From positions 2,728,001 to 2,792,000 of the forward strand of contig OZ245881.1 in the NCBI GenBank assembly GCA_965229505.1: a DNA stretch of 64,000 bases, written 5' to 3'. The stretch is from UBA6059 sp040219045. GTDB taxonomy: Bacteria > Bacteroidota > Bacteroidia > Cytophagales > Cyclobacteriaceae. Of the stretch, positions 51,246 through 60,166 are shown one piece after another; position 1 is the first letter of the stretch, and each line of letters begins with the position of its first letter. The notes under the pieces were generated by a model that was given only the letters and a program-made list of their open reading frames with translations, made no database searches and was not told the origin of the DNA. Made by a program: the position numbers and the translations under genes.

Positions 51246-52292
51246 CTAGATGATGAGCATTGCATCACCATAGCTGAAAAACCTGTATTTTTCTTTTATG
51301 GCCAACTGATAAGCATCCATCATGAGATCATACCCACCAAATGCACTGGCCATCATTAGTAGAGTTGACTCTGGCATATGGAAGTTAGTAAGAAGCCCTC
51401 CACAGATTTTAAACTCGAACGGAGGAAATATGAACTTATCAGTCCACCCGCTACTTGCTTTAAGTTGACCTCCCGCTGACACAGATGTCTCGAGCGTTCT
51501 CATTACGGTAGTGCCTACTGCAATGACCCGCTTCTTTTCAGCCATAGTTCGATTTACAATATCGGCGGTTTTTTCCGGCACATCGTAGTTTTCAGAATCC
51601 ATCTTGTGCTTCGTAAGATCTTCTACATCCACAGGTCTGAAAGTACCAAGACCAACATGCAAGGTGATGGGTTCGATATTAGCACCGATGATCTCTAGTC
51701 GCTTCAACACTGATTTTGTGAAGTGCAAGCCGGCTGTTGGCGCTGCAACAGCACCCACATGCTCAGCATAGATCGTCTGAAATCTTTCTCGATCTTCTGG
51801 TTCAGCATTCCTTTGAATATTTTTCGGAAGGGGTGTCTCACCAAGTGTATCTACTGACTTGTAGAACTCCTCGTCTGTACCATCATAAAGGAAACGAATG
51901 GTACGTCCTCTGGAAGTAGTATTGTCAATCACCTCCGCGACCAGCTCGCCATCTCCAAAGTACAGTTTGTTACCAACTCGTATTTTTCGAGCAGGATCCA
52001 CAAGCACATCCCAAAGATGCATTTCTCTATTTAGCTCCCTCAAAAGAAAAACTTCGATTTTTGCACCTGTCTTCTCCTTATTACCGTACAGTCTAGCAGG
52101 AAAAACTTTGGTATTATTAATTACCATCGTATCTCCCTCATTGAAATATTCGATAACATCTTTGAATACCTTGTGCTCAATCTTGCCGGTATCCTTATGA
52201 ATAACCATCAAACGCGACTCGTCTCGGTTTTCCGAAGGGTAAAGAGCAACACGATCTGGAGGTAATTCGAACTTAAAGGCGGATAACTTCAT
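51246..52292 (-). CDS. queA: S-adenosylmethionine:tRNA ribosyltransferase-isomerase
   Basis: 348 residues, full length. Signature stretches: D-T-M-V-I-N-N-T-K-V-F-P-A-R-L near 53, A-A-P-T-A-G-L-H-F near 183, H-V-G-L-G-T-F-R-P-V near 210, and F-H-M-P-E-S-T-L near 305. Makes epoxyqueuosine in the tRNA wobble position. Upstream of ispD on the same strand. Confidence 0.97.
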   Translation of the reverse strand: MKLSAFKFELPPDRVALYPSENRDESRLMVIHKDTGKIEHKVFKDVIEYFNEGDTMVINNTKVFPARLYGNKEKTGAKIEVFLLRELNREMHLWDVLVDPARKIRVGNKLYFGDGELVAEVIDNTTSRGRTIRFLYDGTDEEFYKSVDTLGETPLPKNIQRNAEPEDRERFQTIYAEHVGAVAAPTAGLHFTKSVLKRLEIIGANIEPITLHVGLGTFRPVDVEDLTKHKMDSENYDVPEKTADIVNRTMAEKKRVIAVGTTVMRTLETSVSAGGQLKASSGWTDKFIFPPFEFKICGGLLTNFHMPESTLLMMASAFGGYDLMMDAYQLAIKEKYRFFSYGDAMLII

Positions 52293-52384
52293 ATTTAATG
52301 CTGCGGTATTAAATAGCTAAATAAATGAGGACGCAAAAGTAGTAAAAGTTTGTTTAACTGTTTTGGGATGATCATATTTAATTC

Positions 52385-53644
52385 ATGAAGCTGGCACTTG
52401 TTCTACGGCTCATCGGAGAGAGCTTCTTATTCGCCATAAGTGCATTAAGAACCAACCTGTTGCGTACAGTATTATCTCTTCTGGGAGTAACCGTCGGTAT
52501 TTTTGCGATTATAGCCGTGTTTACCCTGGTTGACTCTCTTGAAACCAAGCTTAAAAGCAGTTTTGATTTCTTGGGCACCAACAACATCAACGTTGAGAAG
52601 TGGCCGTACGGATTTAATGGGCCCTACCCCTGGTGGAAATACTTAAATCGACCGCAACCCACCTACGATGAATTTAAGTTTTTAGAGGACAATGTGAAGA
52701 ATGCGCAAGGGATAACTGTCCTTTCCAGACGATCGCGTTCCACAATCAAATATGATAACAGCAGTAGCACAGATGTAGATTTGGTCGGTGCTTCCTATGG
52801 TTATGTCGATGTGGTCGATGTACCAGTTGAATCAGGAAGGTATTTTACCATACAGGAGTCAGCTAATGGTAATAACGTTGCTATTATTGGTTCAAGGGTC
52901 GCTGCTGATCTATTCCCATTTGGACAAACTGCTTTGGGAAAAAGGATCAAGGTCAAAGGGATTAAGTACACGGTCATAGGTGTGATGGAAGAGGAGGGAG
53001 AAGGCTTCTTGGGTCTGCCTAGCAATGATGACAAAGTACTGGTGCCGTATCAAAGTTTTCGAAAGCTCTATTATGCCGGAAGGTTTAGGGGGTTATCGAC
53101 AACTATTTCACTCAAGGGAATGGATAGTGACGATGGTCTGGTTGATCTCGAAAATGAGCTGAGGGGTCTAATGCGCAGAAAGCGTGGATTGAAACCTCTG
53201 GAAGATGATAGCTTTGCGCTTAATCGCCCGGAGGCCATCGCTGGTTTTATTGGAGCTACCTTCGACGTTATCACAATAGCGGGTTGGGTCATTGGTAGTT
53301 TTTCAATCCTGGTAGGAGGGTTCGGCATAGCCAATATCATGTTCGTATCTGTAAAAGAGCGAACCCCGATTATTGGAATCCAAAAGTCACTAGGTGCCAA
53401 GAATTATTTCATTCTGCTCCAATTCCTTTTCGAAGCAGTTTTCTTAAGCGCCATCGGCGGACTTTTTGGACTCTTATTGGTCTTCTTATTGACCTATGTC
53501 CCTATAGGGTCGCTGGAGCTATCACTTACATTTTCCAACGCCCTGTTGGGTGTGGCGGTCTCGATAATCATAGGAGTGATATCGGGGATAGTGCCTGCCG
53601 GTATGGCCGCCAAGCTTGATCCGGTGATAGCAATTCGATCCTAA
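52385..53644 (+). CDS. MacB/FtsX-type ABC transporter permease
   Basis: 419 residues. One N-terminal membrane helix (about 17-40), a large periplasmic MacB-type domain, and three C-terminal helices (about 295-410) with the F-G-I-A-N-I-M-F-V-S-V-K-E-R-T motif. Mechanotransmission-type permease; its ATPase is not adjacent. Substrate unknown. The stop is 12 nt from convergent recA. Confidence 0.92.
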   Translation: MKLALVLRLIGESFLFAISALRTNLLRTVLSLLGVTVGIFAIIAVFTLVDSLETKLKSSFDFLGTNNINVEKWPYGFNGPYPWWKYLNRPQPTYDEFKFLEDNVKNAQGITVLSRRSRSTIKYDNSSSTDVDLVGASYGYVDVVDVPVESGRYFTIQESANGNNVAIIGSRVAADLFPFGQTALGKRIKVKGIKYTVIGVMEEEGEGFLGLPSNDDKVLVPYQSFRKLYYAGRFRGLSTTISLKGMDSDDGLVDLENELRGLMRRKRGLKPLEDDSFALNRPEAIAGFIGATFDVITIAGWVIGSFSILVGGFGIANIMFVSVKERTPIIGIQKSLGAKNYFILLQFLFEAVFLSAIGGLFGLLLVFLLTYVPIGSLELSLTFSNALLGVAVSIIIGVISGIVPAGMAAKLDPVIAIRS

Positions 53645-53656
53645 GACTTTCTCTGT

Positions 53657-54688
53657 CTACTTATCAGCTTTTTCTGCAGTTTCTTCAGGGACGTCTCCGT
53701 TGATGATTTGCTTGATTTTGCCTTCTACCTCTTCCATCAATTCTGGGTTGTCTAGCAGCAGTTGCTTAACAGAATCCCGGCCTTGCCCCAGTTTATTATC
53801 CATATAAGAGAACCATGAGCCGGCTTTCTTAATGACATTGAGTTCAACGCCTAAATCAATGACCTCTCCGACTTTTGATATACCCGCACCATACATGATG
53901 TCAAACTCCACAACCTTGAAAGGGGGAGCGACCTTATTCTTCACCACTTTAACCCTGGTGCGATTACCAAGAATACTGTCAGCATTCTCCTTGATCTGGC
54001 CAATACGGCGAATGTCGAGTCGTACGGAAGCATAGAACTTGAGCGCATTACCGCCTGTAGTAGTTTCGGGATTACCAAACATCACACCGATCTTTTCTCG
54101 AAGCTGGTTGATAAATATACAAGCGCATCCGGTCTTATTAATCGCACCTGTCAGTTTTCTAAGTGCCTGAGACATCAGCCGTGCCTGAAGCCCCATTTTG
54201 CTATCACCCATCTCACCCTCGAGTTCAGCTTTAGGTACCAAAGCGGCTACCGAGTCAATCACGATGATATCTATTGCACCAGAGCGAATTAGATGCTCAG
54301 CGATTTCCAAAGCTTGTTCACCATTATCAGGTTGAGAAATCAGCAAATTTTCTGTGTCAATACCCAGCTTTTCCGCATAGAGCTTATCAAAAGCGTGCTC
54401 AGCATCAATAAATGCTGCTAACCCTCCGGCTTTTTGAGCTTCCGCAATACAATGCATGGAGAGGGTGGTTTTACCAGAAGACTCTGGGCCATAGATCTCA
54501 ACAACTCGACCCCTGGGAATACCACCGATACCTAGCGCAATATCCAGGCCTAATGAGCCGGTAGAAATGGCTGGAATATCCAACACTTTTTCGTCACTAA
54601 GCTTCATCACTGCCCCTTTTCCGTAGGTCTTCTCAAGCTTATCTATGGTTAACTGTAGTGCTTTTAATTTTTCTGATTGTTCGCTCAT
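53657..54688 (-). CDS. recA: Recombinase RecA
   Basis: 343 residues. Walker A G-P-E-S-S-G-K-T near 66-73, Walker B I-I-V-I-D-S-V-A-A-L near 139, loop L2 region G-N-P-E-T-T-T-G-G-N-A-L-K-F-Y. Strand exchange and SOS coprotease. The 259-nt upstream gap has a repeated ATAYTAGCGCAA box (see below). Confidence 0.98.
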   Translation of the reverse strand: MSEQSEKLKALQLTIDKLEKTYGKGAVMKLSDEKVLDIPAISTGSLGLDIALGIGGIPRGRVVEIYGPESSGKTTLSMHCIAEAQKAGGLAAFIDAEHAFDKLYAEKLGIDTENLLISQPDNGEQALEIAEHLIRSGAIDIIVIDSVAALVPKAELEGEMGDSKMGLQARLMSQALRKLTGAINKTGCACIFINQLREKIGVMFGNPETTTGGNALKFYASVRLDIRRIGQIKENADSILGNRTRVKVVKNKVAPPFKVVEFDIMYGAGISKVGEVIDLGVELNVIKKAGSWFSYMDNKLGQGRDSVKQLLLDNPELMEEVEGKIKQIINGDVPEETAEKADK

Positions 54689-54724
54689 GGCAGGGTCTAT
54701 TTAACTAACAGTGGTGATTAATTC

Positions 54725-54808
54725 ATACTAGCGCAATTATCAACAATTCCTATTGATATTACTAAGGTATATAGCAAATAGTAAAAAAAACTAATAATAT
54801 TAGCGCAA
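54725..54808. promoter_or_regulatory. Repeated box upstream of recA
   Basis: ATACTAGCGCAA (54725-54736) and ATATTAGCGCAA (54797-54808) match in 11 of 12 bases, in the same orientation and 72 bp apart, 37 and 109 nt before the recA start. A candidate operator. The rest of 54689-54947 shows only AT-rich sequence. Confidence 0.4.
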
Positions 54809-54947
54809 CCTTCATATTTGCTAAGAAACTGGAAGAATGGTTTTCATCTCCAGCAGGCAAATATGAACCGTAGTTTACGTTGATATTATTGCCCTACTTG
54901 TTTCAGGCGGGTTTGTTGATGGACAACTGCGTTATTAAGTAAGCTGT

Positions 54948-55394
54948 CTAAACCGATTTTGGAGGCACGTCACTTTGCTCAGTTGATGAAGTGGAGTTCA
55001 AGCTAATTTTATTGACAATTTGGTCATCAAGTAGGCTGTAGAAAATATAGATAGCGAACCCAGTACCGAGTGGAAACTGAAAAAGAAATAGAACCGCTGA
55101 AAATAAAGCAGCTATTCTTGCCCATTGTTTTTGTGATAACAGACCCACTCCAATCACTATGTCTATCAACCCAATGATCATATAAAAGGTAGGAATCAAA
55201 TAGAGTAAACCGAAAGGTGGGTGGTTTAAAGTGAAGATGCCAAATTCATAATTCCAACCTTCGAAATGATTTTCCAGAAAGCCTTCACTAAGCTGTATGA
55301 AATTGAAAGAAAATGAAGTGATGACTAGCACAAGAATGCCCAGAACTAGAAATATTTTACCGATAATCCTAGTGTGTCTTGCTTTCTGATCCAT
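54948..55394 (-). CDS. Small hypothetical membrane protein
   Basis: 148 residues with about four membrane helices (near 11-30, 58-82, 91-110, and one overlapping to 122) and a polar, cytoplasmic-looking C-terminal tail. No family recognised. It is a single gene between recA and the divergent aminopeptidase-like gene. Confidence 0.75.
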   Translation of the reverse strand: MDQKARHTRIIGKIFLVLGILVLVITSFSFNFIQLSEGFLENHFEGWNYEFGIFTLNHPPFGLLYLIPTFYMIIGLIDIVIGVGLLSQKQWARIAALFSAVLFLFQFPLGTGFAIYIFYSLLDDQIVNKISLNSTSSTEQSDVPPKSV

Positions 55395-55496
55395 GGTATT
55401 GAGGTTTTTATGTATTGTATAGTACTATGTAATACACGTAAGTATACGAAACTTTTTTAATGTAGTTGTAGATTAAGTATATCAAAGCGTAGAGAA

Positions 55497-56525
55497 TTGA
55501 AGAGGAAATGGAAAGTGGTGCTCGTATTTGCGGTCGCTTTAGCAGCAGTTGTTGTCATCTATGCTGACCTGTTGGAGTATGGGATAGGGCAGGCCAGAGG
55601 TCAGCTGAGGGTGATTATGGATGCCCAACCGATAGAGGTTTATTTGAATGATCCTGATTTTCCTGACTCCTTGAAAGCAAAGGTCAGGATCATTGAAGAA
55701 GTGAAGGCCTTTGCTATTGAGGAGCTGGGCCTCAACAGGTCTGGTAATTACACTTCGATATACGATCAGGAGGGTAGGGAGATATTATGGAATGTTTCCG
55801 CGGCGGATGAATTTGAGCTGAAGCCTTTCGAGTGGTCATTTCCGATAGTGGGTACTTTTAGCTACAAGGGTTTCTTTGAAAAGGACAAAGCCATTGCTGA
55901 AAGGGCGAGACTTGATTCGTTGGGGTACGATACCAACGTTCGAAATGTCAATGCCTGGTCTACCCTTGGTTGGTTCCGAGACCCGATCCTTTCCAATATG
56001 CTCTATCGTAGTGAAGGGCAGCTGGCCGAGCTAATCATTCATGAGCTGACCCATGCCACGGTATTCGTCACTGATAGTCTGACTTTCAATGAAAATCTAG
56101 CCTCTTTTGTTGGCAGCATTGGGGCTGAAGCCTACCTAAAGAAAAAGTATGGCGTCAATTCTGAGGAGCTAAGGTTCTATAAAGCTTCTGAAAATGATTA
56201 CGAAATGTACCTGTCTCATATGATCAGAGGGTCCAAAGAGCTGGAACAGTTGTATCGAGCTACGGAAGGAATGGATGTCGAAAATAGGCGGAGGCTTAAG
56301 CAGGAAAAAATAAGGGAGATCGTCCATACCTTAGACACAGTGAGTTTCTACCAACCTCAACGATTTCTCAGAGTTTTTCAAGACCGACTTCCCAACAACG
56401 CCAACTTAATGTCATATCTACGTTACCACTCTCAGCGAGATTTGTTGGCAGATCAATATTTAGATAATTTTGAAGGAGATATTAAGGCATACATTTTGTA
56501 CCTCAAGGAAAAATATGGTGTTTGA
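55497..56525 (+). CDS. Predicted aminopeptidase (DUF2265/COG4324-like)
   Basis: 342 residues from a TTG; no nearer ATG keeps the N-terminal membrane anchor (about 6-24). Zinc motif H-E-L-T-H near 180 with F-N-E-N-L-A-S-F-V-G about 20 residues later as third ligand. Periplasmic side likely. Catalytic activity is predicted, not shown, for this family. Followed by the DUF3108 gene after 56 nt, so perhaps one unit. Confidence 0.8.
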   Translation: MKRKWKVVLVFAVALAAVVVIYADLLEYGIGQARGQLRVIMDAQPIEVYLNDPDFPDSLKAKVRIIEEVKAFAIEELGLNRSGNYTSIYDQEGREILWNVSAADEFELKPFEWSFPIVGTFSYKGFFEKDKAIAERARLDSLGYDTNVRNVNAWSTLGWFRDPILSNMLYRSEGQLAELIIHELTHATVFVTDSLTFNENLASFVGSIGAEAYLKKKYGVNSEELRFYKASENDYEMYLSHMIRGSKELEQLYRATEGMDVENRRRLKQEKIREIVHTLDTVSFYQPQRFLRVFQDRLPNNANLMSYLRYHSQRDLLADQYLDNFEGDIKAYILYLKEKYGV

Positions 56526-56581
56526 TGATTATCCATAACCTCATCAGCCAGATTTACGATTAAGACAAAGAGTACACAGCC

Positions 56582-57406
56582 GTGAAAAAATTAAGAATAT
56601 TATTCCCAGTACTGCTCCTTTTATTGCTGTCAGCATTTACGCTGGTGAGCGAGCTGAGCACCTACCGGAATCTTGAGAACAAGAGCTTTGGTAGCGGTGA
56701 GCGACTGGAGTATAAAATTCACGTCGGTCTATTAAATGCGGCTCACTCCACCATGTATATCAGCGATACCATCTATCAGCTTAATGGTCGTCCTTGTTTC
56801 AAGATAGATGTGCAGGGCAAAACCTCAGGTGTTTTTGATTTCTTCATTAGGGTACGAGACCAGTGGGGTAGCTATCTCGACACTACCGCCATCATACCAC
56901 ATCAGTTCTATCGCAATATAGAGGAAGGTAAGTATCGAAAATATGAGGTGGTCGAGTTTGATCACGATCTCGATTCTGCAATAGTATTGAAGATGGACAA
57001 GCATACCAGAAAGCTCAAAGAGCGTAAGTCATTTAATATTAAAGATGATTCTCAGGATCTGATCAGTGGATATTACTACATGCGGACGCTGGATTACTCT
57101 AAGTTCAATATAGGCGATACTTTGAAGGTGCCGGCTTTCTTTGATGATGAGAACTATGAGTTCAAAACCACATTTGTAGGAAGAGAAGAAGTACGGACTA
57201 AGCTGGGCAAGGTGCACGCCATAGTGCTTTCCCCGATCATGCCGGAAAACTCCATTTTCGATGGTGAGAATGCGATAAGAATCTGGCTTTCTGATGACCA
57301 GAATAAAATCCCACTAAAAGTGAAGGCAAAGATGTTCGTGGGTTCTGTGGAGATAGATATCACCGATAGCTACAATCTCAAATCGCCACTTGCTCTCGTT
57401 GAATAA
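56582..57406 (+). CDS. DUF3108 domain protein
   Basis: 274 residues from a GTG, where a signal peptide (about 5-22) begins. Beta-rich body with G-E-R-L-E-Y-K-I, A-H-S-T-M-Y-I-S and Y-R-N-I-E-E-G-K motifs of DUF3108, a family thought to be lipid- or outer-membrane-related. Function unproven. A CCTACCGGAA motif copy lies at 56661. Confidence 0.9.
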   Translation: MKKLRILFPVLLLLLLSAFTLVSELSTYRNLENKSFGSGERLEYKIHVGLLNAAHSTMYISDTIYQLNGRPCFKIDVQGKTSGVFDFFIRVRDQWGSYLDTTAIIPHQFYRNIEEGKYRKYEVVEFDHDLDSAIVLKMDKHTRKLKERKSFNIKDDSQDLISGYYYMRTLDYSKFNIGDTLKVPAFFDDENYEFKTTFVGREEVRTKLGKVHAIVLSPIMPENSIFDGENAIRIWLSDDQNKIPLKVKAKMFVGSVEIDITDSYNLKSPLALVE

Positions 57407-57538
57407 GTATTATGAAATTGTTACCATTATTCTGGTAAAACAGATTTCTGACTAAATTTAAATATCATCGAAGGGATTGGTGATACGGCCCCAAAAATTG
57501 AGCATTATTCATTGGTCGTTAAGTCTTGGTCAACTAAA

Positions 57539-57557
57539 AGTTAATTTCCTATTAACT
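57539..57557. promoter_or_regulatory. Inverted repeat before the response regulator gene
   Basis: AGTTAAT (57539-57545) and ATTAACT (57551-57557), perfect 7-bp arms with a 5-nt spacer, 10 nt before the ATG. An upstream TTGGTC direct repeat (57512, 57526; 14-nt period) could also bind a regulator. Candidates for autoregulation. Confidence 0.35.
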
Positions 57558-57566
57558 AACTAACCC

Positions 57567-58256
57567 ATGGGTAATAAGAAAAACCAGAAGATACTGGTTG
57601 TAGATGATGAGTCGGATATTCTTGAGCTGCTGAAGTACAACCTCGAAAAAGAGGGGTATGAGGTGAAAACAGCATTAGACGGCATCAAGGGTGTAGAGAT
57701 CGCCAAGTCTTTTCAGCCTGAGTTGATATTGCTTGATATCATGATGCCTAAGCAGGATGGTGTGGAGACTTGTCGCCAGTTGCGTGACCTACCGGAATTA
57801 CAAAATTCGTACATCGTCTTCCTCACTGCGAGAAGTGAAGAATACTCTGAGGTTGCGGCTTTTGATATGGGTGCGGATGACTACATCACTAAGCCTATCA
57901 AACCACGCGCATTGATGTCCAGGATTAGCGCGATGTTTCGCCGTGAGTCTAAAAAGAAGAAAGATGTCAGTAAAATCACCATTGAAGATATGGTGATAGA
58001 TCGCAGTAGCTATACAGTGACTGTCAAAGACGAAAAAATCAATCTTCCTAAGAAGGAATTTGAGTTGCTATATTTTCTGGCTCAGAACCCTGGCAAAGTA
58101 TTCAGTCGCGACGACCTATTACAAAATATTTGGGGTACCGACGTATATGTACTCGCCAGAACAGTCGACGTACACATTAGAAAAGTAAGAGAAAAGATCG
58201 GAGAAGGTTATATTGCAACCGTAAAAGGAGTCGGTTACAAGTTCGACGAAAATTAA
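57567..58256 (+). CDS. PhoB-like response regulator
   Basis: 229 residues. Receiver domain with acidic pocket D-D-E near 13-15, phosphoacceptor Asp in L-L-D-I-M-M-P near 54 and Lys in I-T-K-P-I near 106; C-terminal OmpR/PhoB winged helix (K-E-F-E-L-L near 170, R-T-V-D-V-H-I-R-K near 207). Pairs with the histidine kinase 3 nt downstream. Phosphate control is the usual role of this pair in Bacteroidota but is inference. Confidence 0.92.
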   Translation: MGNKKNQKILVVDDESDILELLKYNLEKEGYEVKTALDGIKGVEIAKSFQPELILLDIMMPKQDGVETCRQLRDLPELQNSYIVFLTARSEEYSEVAAFDMGADDYITKPIKPRALMSRISAMFRRESKKKKDVSKITIEDMVIDRSSYTVTVKDEKINLPKKEFELLYFLAQNPGKVFSRDDLLQNIWGTDVYVLARTVDVHIRKVREKIGEGYIATVKGVGYKFDEN

Positions 58257-58259
58257 TCT

Positions 58260-59339
58260 ATGATCTTTAATGCGAGGGCAATTGCTCTCTTGTTGTCTAC
58301 GAGTGTAGCGATTATCACTACATTCTTCCTGTCATTGGTGGCTTCAGTCTCCAACCTGGCTCTTTTTATTGCCTTTTCGATCTCATTTGCTGCCACCTAC
58401 ATTCTTACTACGTTGATTGTAGAGTTTCTTTTTTTTAAGGAGATCAACAGTATTTATGATGCGTTGGAAAAGCTCCAGGACAAGGATTTCTCTCAAATAA
58501 AAACCAAAACCAAGAACCCAATCAACCCTCTCAGAGGGATCAATCAGGAGATCTATAGTTATGCAGAAATAAAGCAGAGGGAGATTGAGGAGCTTAAGAG
58601 AATGGAAACCTTCAGGAGAGAGTTTTTGGCTGACGTGTCGCATGAGCTTAAGACTCCCATTTTTGCAGCGCAGGGTTTTGTGCATACCCTGATAGACGGT
58701 GCTGTCGAAGACAAAAAGGTTAGAAACAAGTTCCTTAAAAAAGCAGCCAAGAGTCTTGATGGACTTGATATGCTTGTTCATGATCTACTTACCTTATCTC
58801 ATATGGAGACAGGTGAGATCAAGATGCACTTCGAGTATTTCGATATTGTTGAGCTCACTTCCGAAGTATTTGATCAGTTTGAGGAGAAGGCGGAGAAGAA
58901 ATCTATCAAGCTCAAATTGTCGCAGGATATCGATGAGGCCATTTTTGTGCACGCAGATTATCAGCGTATCTATCAGGTAATGATTAATCTGACCTCAAAC
59001 GCCATTAAATACACCAAAAAAGGTGGTGATGTAGTGGTTAACTTCGAAGTTGGGAAGAGTGAGGTCACCATATTTGTAAAAGATACCGGAAGGGGCATTC
59101 CTCCGGATGATTTGAAGCGTATCTTCGAGCGGTTTTACAGAGTAGAGAAGAGTAGAAGTAAAGATAAGGGAGGCACAGGGCTTGGATTGGCTATAGTGAA
59201 ACACATTACAGAGGCGCACGATAGCCGGGTTAATGTGACCAGTACCGTTGGGAAAGGCTCCACTTTTAGCTTTAAGTTAAAGAAAGGAAAGCGTGTGGAA
59301 AGCGCACCGCGTAGATGGCATGATGACGATGATGAATAG
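58260..59339 (+). CDS. PhoR-like sensor histidine kinase
   Basis: 359 residues. Two N-terminal membrane helices (about 5-30 and 37-62) with almost no periplasmic loop, so little extracellular sensing. H-box D-V-S-H-E-L-K-T-P near 126, N-box, G1 D-T-G-R-G-I, F-box and G2 G-T-G-L-G-L-A-I. Phosphorylates the adjacent regulator. Followed by a RluA-type gene after 11 nt. Confidence 0.94.
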   Translation: MIFNARAIALLLSTSVAIITTFFLSLVASVSNLALFIAFSISFAATYILTTLIVEFLFFKEINSIYDALEKLQDKDFSQIKTKTKNPINPLRGINQEIYSYAEIKQREIEELKRMETFRREFLADVSHELKTPIFAAQGFVHTLIDGAVEDKKVRNKFLKKAAKSLDGLDMLVHDLLTLSHMETGEIKMHFEYFDIVELTSEVFDQFEEKAEKKSIKLKLSQDIDEAIFVHADYQRIYQVMINLTSNAIKYTKKGGDVVVNFEVGKSEVTIFVKDTGRGIPPDDLKRIFERFYRVEKSRSKDKGGTGLGLAIVKHITEAHDSRVNVTSTVGKGSTFSFKLKKGKRVESAPRRWHDDDDE

Positions 59340-59350
59340 CTAAGGTGAGT

Positions 59351-60067
59351 ATGAAGAAGATAGATTTTCAATCCCTCATTCTTGATGAGACCGATGATTA
59401 TATCATGGTCAACAAACCACCGTTTTTATCCACATTGGAAGACAGGGCTGACCGCACCAACCTTCAAAAACTAGCGAAAGAATACTGGCCAGAAGCTCAA
59501 ATCGCCCATCGGCTGGACAAGGAAACGAGTGGTGTTTTGGCGATAGCCAAGAATCCGGAGGCGTACAGATCGCTAGCCATGCAGTTTGAGAAGCGTGAGG
59601 TGAGTAAAGTATATCATGCCGTAGTTGCGGGCATTCATGATTTCAAGCAAGAGGAGGTTAATGCACCCATCAAGAAACTGACGGTTGGGGTAGTGCGAAT
59701 AGACAAAGGAGAAGGTAAGCCATCTATGACCCGCGTTTCTACCATCAGAACATTCAGAAGGCATACATTACTCGAATGCAGGCCAGTAACAGGGCGTATG
59801 CATCAGATAAGGGTTCATCTCAGCAGTATTGGGGTACCGATAGTAGGTGATACACTGTATCACGGAGCGCATTTATACTTATCAGAAATAAAACCCAACT
59901 ACAACCTGAAGAAGTGGACCGAAGAGCAACCATTGATCAAAAGAGTGGCACTGCATGCATTTCAGCTCGAATTTAAAGATTTAAGCGGTCATCCTGTGAA
60001 AGCAGAAGCACCCTACCCCAAGGACTTTAATGTGATAGTGAAGCAACTCGACAAGCACTCTTTATAA
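59351..60067 (+). CDS. RluA-family pseudouridine synthase
   Basis: 238 residues from the ATG at 59351 (GTG at 59345 also possible). Catalytic Asp in H-R-L-D-K-E-T-S-G near 56, and G-R-M-H-Q-I-R-V-H-L near 150. Modifies rRNA or tRNA uridines; which one cannot be told. Follows the kinase gene by 11 nt. Confidence 0.93.
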   Translation: MKKIDFQSLILDETDDYIMVNKPPFLSTLEDRADRTNLQKLAKEYWPEAQIAHRLDKETSGVLAIAKNPEAYRSLAMQFEKREVSKVYHAVVAGIHDFKQEEVNAPIKKLTVGVVRIDKGEGKPSMTRVSTIRTFRRHTLLECRPVTGRMHQIRVHLSSIGVPIVGDTLYHGAHLYLSEIKPNYNLKKWTEEQPLIKRVALHAFQLEFKDLSGHPVKAEAPYPKDFNVIVKQLDKHSL

Positions 60068-60082
60068 ATTTCATATTGTCAG

Positions 60083-60113
60083 TTGTATTTCCAGATTAAT
60101 ACTTCTATTTTTG
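60083..60113 (+). promoter_or_regulatory. Consensus promoter of the rplM operon
   Basis: GTTG (60082-60085), 20 nt, TATTTTTG (60106-60113). Start near 60119. The ~47-nt leader opens with CCTT-TTCG-AAGG (60118-60129), a UUCG-loop mini-hairpin. Confidence 0.7.
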
Positions 60114-60166
60114 TGTCCCTTTTCGAAGGAAGGGTGAATTATGTTCATAAAAATCTATACTAAAAA

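Larger units (their letters stand above)
247..57797. repeat. Window-wide dispersed mini-hairpin motif TTCCGRTAGG and variants
   Basis: Seen by eye. TTCCGRTAGG (or CCTAYCGGAA) starts at 247, 6243, 7338, 12560, 14120, 16205, 21435, 24551, 28200, 36131, 42614, 43505, 44054, 45979, 47476, 56661 and 57788. Longer TTCCCGRTAGGG starts at 5825, 16576, 18116, 33181, 34527 and 35642. Compensated TTGCGGTAGC starts at 4431, 15841, 16773, 19936 and 24339; TTGGCGGTAGCC occurs at 29187. The common form is TT, stem, GRTA, complementary stem. The coordinates given here span first to last copy. Confidence 0.8.
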
